Source: Duodenibacillus sp964509205
Lineage (GTDB): Bacteria; Pseudomonadota; Gammaproteobacteria; Burkholderiales; Burkholderiaceae_F
Assembly: GCA_964509205.1 (NCBI GenBank)
Contig: CAZDVW010000004.1
Span: 17,232-81,231, forward strand
DNA: 64,000 nt
Direction: 5' to 3'
In this document: positions 1-8,441 of the stretch, in pieces
How the letters are laid out: each line of letters opens with the position of its first letter
How positions within the stretch are numbered: position 1 is the stretch's first letter
Translations under genes and position numbers: made by a program
Notes under the pieces: model-generated
What the model was told of the DNA's origin: nothing
The model's input: the letters and a program-made list of their open reading frames with translations, nothing else
The model's database searches: none

Positions 1-58
1 CCAACAGGTCGCCTTTTTTTGTTTTTGCATAGGGAATTGATTTCCTTTGGAGTTCGAA

Positions 59-1987
59 ATGATTACGGTTACTTTGCCTGACGGCTCTACGCGCAATTTT
101 GACAATCCGATTACGGTCAAAGAATTAGCTGAGACAATTGGCTCAGGCTTGGCAAAGGCGGCGCTTGTCGGAAAAGTGGATGGGAAGTTGGTGGACCTTA
201 GCACGCCGATTCAGAAGGATGCGGCCGTCAGCATTATCACGGGAAAAGACCCAGAGGGAGTCGACGTCATTCGTCATTCGACTTCGCATCTGATGGCGCA
301 GGCCGTTAAAGAGTTGTTCCCGAGTGCAGAAGTCACGATTGGACCGTCGATTGAGAACGGTTTTTATTATGACTTCAAGTTTGAACGTCCCTTTACGACA
401 GAGGATTTGAAGACGATCGAAGAGAAAATGCACGAGTTGGCGAAGAAAGATATTGCGCTCGAACGCATTGAGATGCCTCGAGATGAAGCCGTTGCTTTCT
501 TCAAGAAGATCGGGGAACACTACAAGGCTGAGATTATTGAGTCAATCCCGGCGGGCGAAACGATCTCTCTTTATCGTCAGGGGGATTTCACGGATCTTTG
601 CCGCGGCCCTCACGTGCCGAGTACAGGCAAGTTGAAGGTCTTCAAGTTGATGAAGGTTGCGGGTGCCTACTGGCGCGGCGACAGCAAAAATGAGATGTTG
701 CAGCGTATCTACGGAACGGCCTGGGCAACAAAGGAGGCGCAGGATGCCTACTTGAAGATGCTCGAGGAGGCTGAAAAGCGTGATCATCGCCGTCTTGGAA
801 AAGAACTTGATCTTTTCCACCTGCAAGATGAAGCTCCCGGTATGATTTTCTGGCATGCCAAAGGTTGGGCAATTTGGCAGGTCGTTGAGCAGTTTATGCG
901 CAAAATTTATCAGGACAACGGCTACCTTGAGGTGAAGGCGCCGCAGTTGCTTGATCGTTCTCTTTGGGAGCGCTCCGGTCACTGGGCTAAATACCGTTCC
1001 AACATGTTCACGACGGAATCGGAAAATCGCTATTACGCGTTAAAACCGATGAACTGTCCTGGGCATATTCAGCTTTTCAATTCAGCGTTGAGGAGTTACC
1101 GCGATCTGCCGATGCGTTTCGGTGAGTTCGGACAATGCCACAGAAATGAGCCCAGCGGTTCGCTTCATGGTTTGATGCGAGTTCGCGGCTTTACGCAAGA
1201 TGACGGGCACATCTTTTGTTCGGAAGATCAAATTTTGTCCGAGTGTGTCAATTACACGCGAATTGTGCGTGAAGTCTATAAGACCTTTGGTTTTACAAAC
1301 ATCAGCTACAAAATTGCTACGCGTCCGGCAATGCGAATTGGGGAAGACTCAGCGTGGGATAAAGCAGAGGCCGCTTTGATTGAGAGTTTGAAAGCCTGCG
1401 ATGTTCCTTATGAGATTCTTCCGGGAGAGGGAGCCTTCTACGGGCCGAAGATTGAGTATCACCTCAAGGATTGCCTCGGGCGTTCATGGCAATGCGGGAC
1501 AATTCAGGTTGACTTCCAAATGCCGGGACGCCTCGGTGCTGAGTATGTCGCCGAAGACAACACACGAAAAGTTCCCGTGATGTTGCATCGAGCCATTCTC
1601 GGTTCTCTTGAGCGGTGGATTGGTATGTTAATTGAGCACTACGCCGGAGCGATGCCGATTTGGTTAAGCCCCGTTCAGGTTGCCGTTGCCTCCATCACAG
1701 ATGCGCAGATCGATTATGCCCGCGAGGTTGTCGCCAAGATGAAACAAGCCGGGTTGCGTATTGCGGAGGATTTGCGCGGCGAAAAAATCAATTATAAAAT
1801 CCGCGAACTCAGCCTTCAGAAGCTTCCCTTGATCGTTGTTGTTGGCGAAAAAGAGAAGAATGACGGAACGGTGAGTGTCCGTGCTCGCGGAGGAAAAAAT
1901 CTGGGAGTGATGCCGCTCGAGGATTTCATCGCGAAGGTTGTTGAATTAAATCAACAACGGGTCAATGTGGATCCGTGGCGCGAGTGA
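59..1987 (+). CDS. thrS: Threonyl-tRNA synthetase
   Basis: Class II aminoacyl-tRNA synthetase that charges tRNA-Thr in the cytosol. The 642 residues match the usual length. An N-terminal TGS domain (about 1-62) is followed by the editing/SAD domain with an HSTSHL motif, then the catalytic core with the zinc-binding MNCPGH cysteine near residue 332, the DDGHIF histidine and VMLHRAILGS, and a C-terminal anticodon-binding domain. ATG 59 is preferred over the in-frame TTG at 47 because GGAG at 49-52 is correctly spaced for it and family members begin at this methionine. It is the first gene of the thrS-infC pair. The T-rich stretch at 12-25 probably ends an upstream transcript. Confidence 0.97.
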   Translation: MITVTLPDGSTRNFDNPITVKELAETIGSGLAKAALVGKVDGKLVDLSTPIQKDAAVSIITGKDPEGVDVIRHSTSHLMAQAVKELFPSAEVTIGPSIENGFYYDFKFERPFTTEDLKTIEEKMHELAKKDIALERIEMPRDEAVAFFKKIGEHYKAEIIESIPAGETISLYRQGDFTDLCRGPHVPSTGKLKVFKLMKVAGAYWRGDSKNEMLQRIYGTAWATKEAQDAYLKMLEEAEKRDHRRLGKELDLFHLQDEAPGMIFWHAKGWAIWQVVEQFMRKIYQDNGYLEVKAPQLLDRSLWERSGHWAKYRSNMFTTESENRYYALKPMNCPGHIQLFNSALRSYRDLPMRFGEFGQCHRNEPSGSLHGLMRVRGFTQDDGHIFCSEDQILSECVNYTRIVREVYKTFGFTNISYKIATRPAMRIGEDSAWDKAEAALIESLKACDVPYEILPGEGAFYGPKIEYHLKDCLGRSWQCGTIQVDFQMPGRLGAEYVAEDNTRKVPVMLHRAILGSLERWIGMLIEHYAGAMPIWLSPVQVAVASITDAQIDYAREVVAKMKQAGLRIAEDLRGEKINYKIRELSLQKLPLIVVVGEKEKNDGTVSVRARGGKNLGVMPLEDFIAKVVELNQQRVNVDPWRE

Positions 1988-2028
1988 GGATTCGAGCGGA
2001 TTAATTAACTGTTTAAGGAGTAACTGTC

Positions 2029-2574
2029 ATAGCTCAAGAACGTACGCACCGGATTAACAGGGAGATCCGGGTTCCTCAGGTTCGTTTGACTGGGGTTGAT
2101 GGGGCGCAGATCGGTATTGTTTCGACTGCGGAGGCACTTCGGATGGCGGCTGATGCTGATGTCGACCTCGTTGAGGTTGCTCCGAATGCTGTTCCGCCGG
2201 TTTGTCGGTTGATGGACTACGGCAAATTCCGTTATCAGGAACAGAAGCGAGCGCAGGAAATCAAGGCCAAGCAGAAGGTTGTTCAGGTTAAGGAAGTGAA
2301 ATTCCGTCCGGCAACGGATGAGAATGACTATCAGACCAAACTTCGTGCCGTCAAGCGCTTCTTAGCCGACGGAGATAAAGCAAAGATCACGTTGCGTTAT
2401 CGCGGTCGCGAAATGGCGCATCAGGATATCGGTATGCAGGTGGTTAACCGTCTGCGCGAAGAACTTGAAGATATCGCTCAGATTGAGCAGATGCCAAAAC
2501 TTGAAGGGCGTCAGATGGTGATGGTTTTGGCTCCGCGTTCAAAGAAAAAGCCTGTTGCGAAAACAGCCTCTTAA
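2029..2574 (+). CDS. infC: Translation initiation factor IF-3, AUA start codon
   Basis: IF-3 binds the 30S subunit, rejects non-canonical start codons and prevents premature subunit joining. The frame is open upstream of TTG 2086. The family N-terminus (THRINREIR, then VRLTGVDG) is encoded from 2044 on, so the first in-frame candidate behind a good Shine-Dalgarno (AAGGAG, 2015-2020, 8-nt spacer) is ATA at 2029. This gives 181 residues, the normal length. Rare AUU/AUA/AUC starts on infC are the known basis of IF-3 autoregulation, and AUA fits betaproteobacteria. It lies 41 nt after thrS. It is followed by a terminator instead of rpmI-rplT, which is unusual. Confidence 0.95.
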   Translation: MAQERTHRINREIRVPQVRLTGVDGAQIGIVSTAEALRMAADADVDLVEVAPNAVPPVCRLMDYGKFRYQEQKRAQEIKAKQKVVQVKEVKFRPATDENDYQTKLRAVKRFLADGDKAKITLRYRGREMAHQDIGMQVVNRLREELEDIAQIEQMPKLEGRQMVMVLAPRSKKKPVAKTAS

Positions 2575-2597
2575 ACGTTAAACGAGTTTTCTTAAAG

Positions 2598-2628
2598 TCT
2601 CCGAGTTGAAAGATTCGGAGATTTTTTT
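2598..2628 (+). terminator. Rho-independent terminator after infC
   Basis: Arms TCTCCGA (2598-2604) and TCGGAGA (2615-2621) form a 7-bp stem followed by seven T residues. It closes the thrS-infC transcript 24 nt after the infC stop. Confidence 0.85.
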
Positions 2629-2934
2629 CGAAGAAGGCGAGCTTGAATTTCAGCTAAAGATGTGCGGACGGAAGGGAGTTGGAGAAAAAAACGGCTTTGC
2701 CGAAGTACTCAGTCTGCGGAAATTTTCATGCAGCAAATGCAATGAAATCTTTGATACTGAAAGAAAAATTATAACAAAAGCACCGTTTTGTATTTTTCCA
2801 TTTTTTAAAAATATTTAAAAAAACGCAAACAGTTTTGGCATTTGTCTTTTTCTCGTCGTTCCCGGCGATAGATTAGGCCTGTTTTCCCGCTTATGAGAAA
2901 ACATTGCATCACCGAATCTTCAAAGGAGAACAAA
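2629..2934. other. Intergenic stretch, no gene recognised
   Basis: About 306 nt, AT-rich in the second half. A 70-codon open frame here begins inside the infC terminator and resembles nothing known, so it is not called. Presumably it carries the promoter of the downstream secreted protein, but no convincing -35/-10 pair is visible. Confidence 0.5.
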
Positions 2935-3942
2935 ATGAGTAGTAAAGCAGTTGTTGCCAAATGCCTGACCGCAGCACTGGCCTGTGCATTTGCTGTCTCT
3001 TACGTGAGTGCGGCTCCGCATATCGGTAAAGAATATCGTTTGAAGCAGGTTGTTCAAGTTGACGGTCGACAGGGAATTGCGGCCGACAAGGACTATTTCT
3101 ATGTGTCTGACACACGTGGTCTTTACAAATATGACCGGAATTGGAAACTTGTTCAAAAGCGCGTTCAAACAAAATCAGACGGGCTTTTCCCGCATCCGGA
3201 ACTCGCTAACCATTTCGGAGATATCGACGTACATGACGGGAAAATTTATACAGGCAATGAACACTTTAATCTCGGCCGAGGCGAGAATATCTGCGTCTCC
3301 GTTTACGATGCCAAGACTCTGAAGTGGATTGAAGATATTCCTTGGGCGGCTGAATCCGGTCAGGTGGAAGTTTCCGGCGTAGCTGTTGATCGGGAACGGA
3401 ATCTGATTTGGTTGTCGGACTGGGTCGACAGCCGTTATGTGTATGCCTACAGTTTGGAAACGAAGAAATACTATACAAAGGTTCAGTGCCGTCCGGAACC
3501 TTATTGGTGTCAAGGCATCTTCATTGCCGACGGTAAGATGTTGCTTTCGGCCGATGATGGTGAATCAACCTATCACATCGCCGATAACATCTATGTCATG
3601 GATATTACGGGAGTTCCTTACACGGGACTTAAGCAGGGTACGGAACCGGTTAAGGATACGCCGTGGTCTGTGAAAACAGATGCCAATGGCAAGGTCGTTA
3701 CGCGTACTGGCTTAGTCGCGGCGGGTGCGTCTGCCGGCAGAGTCAAACTGTTCCGAGAAATGACCGATTTCCGCCGTGCCGGTGAAATTGAGGGACTTTG
3801 CATTGATCCGGTTACTCAGGATCTTCTTGTTCTCAACAATCGCGGTACGCAAATCATCCTCGGTATGAGCCAGGGACCGTTCAAGGAAGAAGGCTACAAA
3901 GGAGAAATCCACGAAGTTTATATTTATGAGAAGATCAAGTAA
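2935..3942 (+). CDS. Exported beta-propeller-like protein (SMP-30/NHL type)
   Basis: 335 residues. The start is ATG 2935 with AAAGGAG at 2922-2928; the frame is also open from ATG 2893 but without a ribosome site. Residues 1-26 are a Sec signal peptide ending near VSAAPH, so the mature protein is periplasmic. The rest shows repeated short beta-type segments such as GIAADKDYFYVSDTRGL, IDVHDGKIYTGNE, VAVDRERNLIWLSDW and GLCIDPVTQDLLVLNN, the spacing expected of a six- or seven-bladed propeller. No catalytic residues can be assigned. It is monocistronic with its own terminator and convergent with the DASS transporter. A substrate link to that transporter is possible but unproven. Confidence 0.6.
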   Translation: MSSKAVVAKCLTAALACAFAVSYVSAAPHIGKEYRLKQVVQVDGRQGIAADKDYFYVSDTRGLYKYDRNWKLVQKRVQTKSDGLFPHPELANHFGDIDVHDGKIYTGNEHFNLGRGENICVSVYDAKTLKWIEDIPWAAESGQVEVSGVAVDRERNLIWLSDWVDSRYVYAYSLETKKYYTKVQCRPEPYWCQGIFIADGKMLLSADDGESTYHIADNIYVMDITGVPYTGLKQGTEPVKDTPWSVKTDANGKVVTRTGLVAAGASAGRVKLFREMTDFRRAGEIEGLCIDPVTQDLLVLNNRGTQIILGMSQGPFKEEGYKGEIHEVYIYEKIK

Positions 3943-3970
3943 GGTTTCTTGAATCTTTTTGACTGTTAAG

Positions 3971-4008
3971 GTACGGCGACTGAGTTTGGTCGCCGTACTA
4001 TTTTTTTT
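3971..4008 (+). terminator. Strong Rho-independent terminator
   Basis: Perfect 10-bp arms GTACGGCGAC (3971-3980) and GTCGCCGTAC (3989-3998), then TA and eight T residues. It ends the secreted beta-propeller gene. Confidence 0.92.
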
Positions 4009-4018
4009 GGATGAATTT

Positions 4019-4055
4019 AAAAAGGGCTACCTCACTGATTCGAGTGCGGCAGCCC
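4019..4055 (-). terminator. Terminator of the DASS transporter gene
   Basis: Read on the minus strand, GGGCT...AGCCC with partly paired inner arms (CC-CAC/GTG-GG) is followed by five T. It lies 20 nt past the DASS stop. Confidence 0.6.
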
Positions 4056-4075
4056 GGGAAATTGCCGATAGCGTC

Positions 4076-5608
4076 TTAGAAGAACCCTGGCGTGATTCCC
4101 AGCCAGCAAAGGTAGGTGCCTCCGGCGATGAGCAACAGCGTCCAGTACAGGATACTCATTGTGAGACCGTACTTAAACGTTTCGCCCATCGTGTACTTAT
4201 TGGTGCCGTAGAGCATCGCATTAGGCTTGGCATTAAAGGGCAGAGACCAGCAGCAGTTAATGCAAAGAGCAATCGGCAAAGCAAGCGACAGAACGTCAAT
4301 CTTAAGTTGCTGCGCGATTCCGATCACAATCGGCATAAAGATGATGGTACGCATGTTCTTAGATTGGAAGATAAAGTGACTTCCAATGAAAATTGCAGTG
4401 AGTACGGCGTAAAGCGAGAAGTAACTCATCGTGTTCATGCCGAGCACTTCCATCAGTTGCGTCGTCAGAACGTTCATGAGCTTCGTGGCGTTAAGCCCGG
4501 CTCCCAGCGAGTAGGCGCCTGCCGAGAAGATCATGAGGTGCCAAGGGATATCGACGTCGTTCCAATTCAGAAGTTTAAATTGGGGCGTCAGCATCACAAT
4601 TGCACCGATCATGGCGACCACTGTGGCATTGATGCCGTGAATCTTGTCTGTAGCCCAAATCAAAAGGACAAGTAGGAAGACGCAAGCGGCCTTTAGCTCG
4701 TTGAGTTTGAAAGCGCCTAATTCTTTGTAAGCCTTTTCGAGTGCTTCGCGACCGCCGGCGAGTTTGGGCTGTTTGTCTTCTTCCGTTAGGGGAAAGACAA
4801 AACGTACGCCAATGATATAGGCCAAAACGCCAAAACTGAGTACAAGGGGAATGCCCGCAACAAACCAATCAAAGTAGTAAATGGAAACACCGGCACCGGC
4901 AAGAATTGCCACTCCTAAAAGGTTGGCGCCTGACCCCGTCATGAAGGTATTGCAACTTGCATTGATCATAAGCAGGTTGTGCAAGACCAAGTTGCGTGCA
5001 AAGTTGTTTGTGGTATCGGTACCGGGGGCACCGTAGACGGCGCTTACAACCATAAAGAGCGGCATCATCAGGGCGGCTTTGGCTGCTGTGGCGTTTACAA
5101 AGGCAGCAAGAATGATGTTAATCACAAGGAATGTGAGAAAGATCGTGCTGGCATTTTTTCCGTACTTCAAAATGAGCCACAAAGCAACGCGCTTCACGAG
5201 GTCCGTTTTGATCATGGCGCTTGCCATCACAAAGGCTGAGATATTCAACCAAATCACGGGATCGCCCAAGGTAGCCATCGCAGGCTTGGCTTTCAAAATC
5301 CCTGTCAGGATAAGCCCGCAGATCAGAAGCATCGATGTGACGTAGTTGGGTACGGTTTCACTAATCCACAAAAAGAGCGCCGTGGCAAAAAGGCCAAACA
5401 TGATCTGTTGATTAGCGTTCAAGATGGGGAAGTGGATGACGTATGAGAAAAGGACAAAAATGGCAGCCGCAATCAGAAGTCCCCAAATCCGAAAAAATCG
5501 TCCGACGGCAGAGAGCGGTCGCTTGGGCAGCTTGTTGAGCGAGTAGCTGTTCATGTCCAGAGGATCATAACTCTGGGGTTTTGTTGTCGCGGTTGTGGCG
5601 GTGGCCAT
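4076..5608 (-). CDS. DASS-family sodium/anion (di/tricarboxylate or sulfate) symporter
   Basis: 510-residue inner-membrane transporter with about 11-12 hydrophobic segments. The layout matches the divalent anion:Na+ symporter (SLC13/CitT-type) family: a short cytoplasmic N-terminus, two inverted halves each with a hairpin loop, and the conserved segments ISETVP (about 82), NATAAKAALMMP (about 165) and LPFNAKPNAM near the C-terminus. Substrate cannot be read from sequence. The start is supported by AAGGAG 7 nt upstream. It follows the two CYTH genes on the same strand by 91 nt, with a perfect inverted repeat between them, so co-transcription is possible. Confidence 0.85.
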   Translation of the reverse strand: MATATTATTKPQSYDPLDMNSYSLNKLPKRPLSAVGRFFRIWGLLIAAAIFVLFSYVIHFPILNANQQIMFGLFATALFLWISETVPNYVTSMLLICGLILTGILKAKPAMATLGDPVIWLNISAFVMASAMIKTDLVKRVALWLILKYGKNASTIFLTFLVINIILAAFVNATAAKAALMMPLFMVVSAVYGAPGTDTTNNFARNLVLHNLLMINASCNTFMTGSGANLLGVAILAGAGVSIYYFDWFVAGIPLVLSFGVLAYIIGVRFVFPLTEEDKQPKLAGGREALEKAYKELGAFKLNELKAACVFLLVLLIWATDKIHGINATVVAMIGAIVMLTPQFKLLNWNDVDIPWHLMIFSAGAYSLGAGLNATKLMNVLTTQLMEVLGMNTMSYFSLYAVLTAIFIGSHFIFQSKNMRTIIFMPIVIGIAQQLKIDVLSLALPIALCINCCWSLPFNAKPNAMLYGTNKYTMGETFKYGLTMSILYWTLLLIAGGTYLCWLGITPGFF

Positions 5609-5628
5609 GGCGAGTCTCCTTGGATGAT

Positions 5629-5667
5629 CGCGTTGCCTCTGGAACCGAATCTCTCAAAGGCAACGCG
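5629..5667. repeat. Perfect 10-bp inverted repeat upstream of the transporter
   Basis: CGCGTTGCCT (5629-5638) and AGGCAACGCG (5658-5667) around a 19-nt centre. There is no T-run on either side, so it is not a typical terminator. It ends about 10 nt before the transporter's Shine-Dalgarno and could be an operator or an intercistronic mRNA stem. Confidence 0.7.
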
Positions 5668-5699
5668 AAGCGTGTGGATTTACTGGAGTGTCAGGAAAA

Positions 5700-6335
5700 T
5701 TACATTCCCACGACAGCTTTCGCCGCACGCAAATAGTTGGTGTTGGGAAGCGAATCGATTCCAAGCGCTTCAACGGCACCCTTCATGGCGCCATAGTTTT
5801 CGCTTTCACAGCAAGCTGTTTCAACGAGCGCACCGTTAAACCAGACATAGGCAAACTCACAGATTACGCCGTTTACACTGAAACCATAGCGTTTCTTTTC
5901 CACGGAAACGAGCGTGATGTCCGGGTTGTCTTTGGCAAGCGTGCAGAACTCGTCGAATGTGTAGGTCTCCTTTTCAAGGGGGATTGTCACCTTGAGATGG
6001 CCCAAAATCTCCTCAAGCTCTTCTTTCTTCACGGGAAACTGGAACTTGCCGCGCGGTTGGAAGATCTCATAGCCCTCAGGTGTTTCTCCCGTTTTGGTCT
6101 TGATGTCAAGAAGGCCGTCTCTTACCTTGACATTGGCTTCATTTGTGAAACGAGAGAGAATGTATGTCTCGGTCGGCATGACGCGTGCTTTAAAGAGCAC
6201 GGCTTTGCATTCCCACATTTTGGCGCGTACGCCTTCGATGATATCCTTGCCGAAAACACGGAATTCAGCACGCGGGAAAATCTTTTCTGCTTCTTCCTTG
6301 CTTGTCGCAACATTTTTGCCGTAGGTGTCAGCCAT
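5700..6335 (-). CDS. CYTH-like protein, divergent
   Basis: 211 residues starting at ATG 6335, preceded by GGGAGA; the frame extends further upstream but only by reading into the preceding gene. Segments such as RFTNEANVKVRDGLLDIKTK, SVEKKRYGFSVNG and ETACCESEN resemble the K/R- and E-rich strands of CYTH triphosphate-tunnel proteins. The N-terminal ExExK signature is not present in canonical form, so catalytic activity is doubtful. It starts 2 nt after the stop of a canonical CYTH gene, so the two are almost certainly one transcript. The family assignment is inferred from pattern alone. Confidence 0.5.
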   Translation of the reverse strand: MADTYGKNVATSKEEAEKIFPRAEFRVFGKDIIEGVRAKMWECKAVLFKARVMPTETYILSRFTNEANVKVRDGLLDIKTKTGETPEGYEIFQPRGKFQFPVKKEELEEILGHLKVTIPLEKETYTFDEFCTLAKDNPDITLVSVEKKRYGFSVNGVICEFAYVWFNGALVETACCESENYGAMKGAVEALGIDSLPNTNYLRAAKAVVGM

Positions 6336-6337
6336 GA

Positions 6338-6808
6338 TTATTTCTCCCAAGTGGTAAAGGGGTGTTTTACGAGATTTGAATTGAAGTAGCGGGGGTCGCT
6401 CGAGACTTCTTCGCCGATCCATGCCGGTTTCTCAAACGCCGTATCCTCACTCGGCAACTCAATTTCGGCGACCACAAGTCCTTCGTTGACGCCGAAGAAC
6501 TCATCGATTTCCCAGGTGAATTCGCCTTGGCGAATCTTGTAACGCTTTTTTTCGATAATCGGTTTTTCTGCGAGATTTTCGAGTATCGTCACGCACTCGC
6601 TGTGCGGAATTTCATACTCAAACTCAAGACGAGTGACGCCAACCGTTGGTCCCTTGATGGTAAGGAATGCCTTGTCGTCGATCGTGCGAATGCGTACGGT
6701 GCGTTCCTTGATGCTGTTGAGGTAACCCTGACGGTATGTTGTTCCTTTGGCAAGTTTTTTCCATTCGTCTCCGACGACGAGAAACTTGCGTTCAATTTCC
6801 TTGGCCAT
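6338..6808 (-). CDS. CYTH domain protein (inorganic triphosphatase-like)
   Basis: 156 residues, a single CYTH/triphosphate tunnel metalloenzyme domain. The N-terminus EIERKFLV carries the ExExK metal-binding motif, followed by TVRIRTID, AFLTIKGPT, RLEFEYEIP, KKRYKIRQG, WEIDEFFG and VAEIELPSED, the alternating charged beta-strands that line the tunnel. Small bacterial homologues (for example from Nitrosomonas) hydrolyse tripolyphosphate, so that is the likely activity. It is first in a two-gene unit with the divergent CYTH-like gene and lies divergently from the LysR regulator. Confidence 0.88.
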   Translation of the reverse strand: MAKEIERKFLVVGDEWKKLAKGTTYRQGYLNSIKERTVRIRTIDDKAFLTIKGPTVGVTRLEFEYEIPHSECVTILENLAEKPIIEKKRYKIRQGEFTWEIDEFFGVNEGLVVAEIELPSEDTAFEKPAWIGEEVSSDPRYFNSNLVKHPFTTWEK

Positions 6809-7197
6809 AACAACTCCTTTGAAAGAAAAACGACATCAATTCGTTTGGTGGCTGGTCGGGCTCTAGTCCTTTTTTTCAAACTAGGTGGTTTTGCCTAACC
6901 TCTGAACGGATTATGTGAGCATTTGAAATAAAAGAAAAATTGAACGATTCAATATGTTATATTTCGTTTTTCTATAGATAGATGAAAAATTTAATTACGA
7001 AAATCTATTTGTGAAAAACAAGACTTTGCCTGTTCAAAAAATTGCAGGCAGAGGGTCTGGAACGCTTTGTGAGTAGTTCGTCCCAAAGCAGGCGTTCCGA
7101 TGGGCGTCCATTGATTCAAGGACGGCGCAGGTGTTTCCCTGGGACTTAAATTCGAGAAAATGCTAAGAAGGGTTACGCAACGGGAGGGGATTTGCCG
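6809..7197. other. Divergent intergenic region with two potential hairpins
   Basis: 389 nt between the CYTH gene (minus) and lysR (plus). It contains GGAACGC (7059-7065) against GCGTTCC (7092-7098) with TTTG/CAAA inside, then CGTCC (7105-7109) against GGACG (7120-7124). Neither has a T-run. They may form a leader structure or operators for the adjacent LysR protein. Confidence 0.4.
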
Positions 7198-8106
7198 ATG
7201 AACTTAACTTGGCTCAAAACATTTCACTCCGTCGCTCGCTGCCGGAGTTTTTCAAAGGCAGCAGAAGTGCTGTTTTTGACGCAGCCGACTGTGAGCAGTC
7301 AGATCCAAAAACTTGAGCATTCTCTCAAGGCACAGCTTTTTGATCGGACGAAAAAGCGTATTGCGTTGACGCCCAAGGGCGAAATTCTCTACAACTACAC
7401 GCATCGACTCTTTGATCTTTTTAGTGAAATTGACAGCGCCTTTCAAAATTTAAGCGAACTGCAAAGCGGTCATGTTAGCGTGAGTGCTTCGGCGGTTGTA
7501 GGAACGTACTATTTGCCTGCACTTATCGCAGAGTTCCGGCGTTGCTATCCTTCAGTGGAACTTCACATCAAGATCGGAAACTCAGAACGGGTCGCACGGG
7601 ATGTGCGCAATCAGGAAGCGGACTTTGGAATCTGCGCACGGATTGTCGGGGCAAGCGATCTGGTTCAGTACCAACTTTTGAGCGAGCCTTACCGAGTGCT
7701 GGCAAGTCCGAACTCGCACTGGGCTACGATAGGGCGAACGCTTACGCCGGGCGAGTTTGCACAGGGGTGCATCGTTACGCGTGAAAAGGGAGCGCGCTCT
7801 CAAACGAAGTTGCAGGAGTGGCTCAGGGAACAAGGAGAAGTCGGTTTTCTGAGCAGTTGCACCGTTAACTCAATGGAGGTTGCAAAGCAGTTAGCCATCG
7901 AAGGGATGGGACTGATCGTGCTTCCTGAAATGACGGTACATCGTGAACTCGAGGACGGAAGACTCATTCGGGTTGAGGTTGAGCGCTTTAATCTTGCTAC
8001 CGGCTATTACCTCAATTACCTCAAAAGTTCGAATTTATCGCCTGCTGCCTTAAAACTTCTCATGCTTCTTAAAGAAAACCGGCGCGATTTTATGGCGATT
8101 CTCTGA
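7198..8106 (+). CDS. LysR-family transcriptional regulator
   Basis: 302 residues beginning MNLTWLKTFHSVARC. ATG 7198 is chosen over TTG 7192 for spacing from GGGAGG at 7182-7187. The N-terminal winged HTH (about 1-62) includes FSKAAEVLFLTQPTVSSQIQ and LFDRTKKRIALTPKG. The C-terminal effector domain (about 90-300) has the LysR-substrate layout with SGHVSVSASAVVGTYYLP and MGLIVLPEM. The effector is unknown. Its position divergent to the CYTH/DASS unit makes those genes the first candidate targets. It lies inside the block that separates infC from rpmI. Confidence 0.93.
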   Translation: MNLTWLKTFHSVARCRSFSKAAEVLFLTQPTVSSQIQKLEHSLKAQLFDRTKKRIALTPKGEILYNYTHRLFDLFSEIDSAFQNLSELQSGHVSVSASAVVGTYYLPALIAEFRRCYPSVELHIKIGNSERVARDVRNQEADFGICARIVGASDLVQYQLLSEPYRVLASPNSHWATIGRTLTPGEFAQGCIVTREKGARSQTKLQEWLREQGEVGFLSSCTVNSMEVAKQLAIEGMGLIVLPEMTVHRELEDGRLIRVEVERFNLATGYYLNYLKSSNLSPAALKLLMLLKENRRDFMAIL

Positions 8107-8441
8107 TTGGCTTTGCTTAACGATTTGCGAAGCGTCAGCCGTACACGACCGATGCAGGCTTCGATGATTGTCCTTTGAGGAAAGTTGCGGGGGATTTCAT
8201 CAAAATGAGATGCCGGATTTGGGGCAATTTCATTTGGGGTACAGTGAAGTTTCTTCATTTTCAAGACAGTGCTGTATTTTTTAGGAAATTTCCAAAAATT
8301 CGGGATATAATCCCCGCTCTCCAAAGCAGGAGGGTTTTTGTTGTAGCCGAATGCTTGGAAAAAAGTCGGGGCGGGCAACGGAAGAGCGTGCAGGTCATGC
8401 GCGACGCCTGGAGTTCCGATAAATCATAGGAAAACGGCAAA
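8107..8441. other. Leader region of the rpmI operon
   Basis: 335 nt with no gene. It holds a consensus TATAAT at 8306-8311 and, directly after it, CTCTCC (8317-8322) pairing with GGAGGG (8329-8334) followed by TTTTT. L20 autoregulation acts in rpmI leaders of other bacteria, but no recognisable L20-binding structure could be confirmed here. Confidence 0.45.
8306..8311 (+). promoter_or_regulatory. Candidate -10 box for rpmI-rplT-pheST-ihfA
   Basis: Exact TATAAT within GGGATATAATCCCC. The -35 is weak (TTAGGA at 8281-8286, 19-nt spacer). A local promoter is needed because the operon is cut off from infC. Confidence 0.45.

Noticed and set aside
2606..2818. 70-codon open frame after infC with a CSKCN motif
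   Set aside because: It starts inside the infC terminator, has no ribosome site and shows no family similarity.
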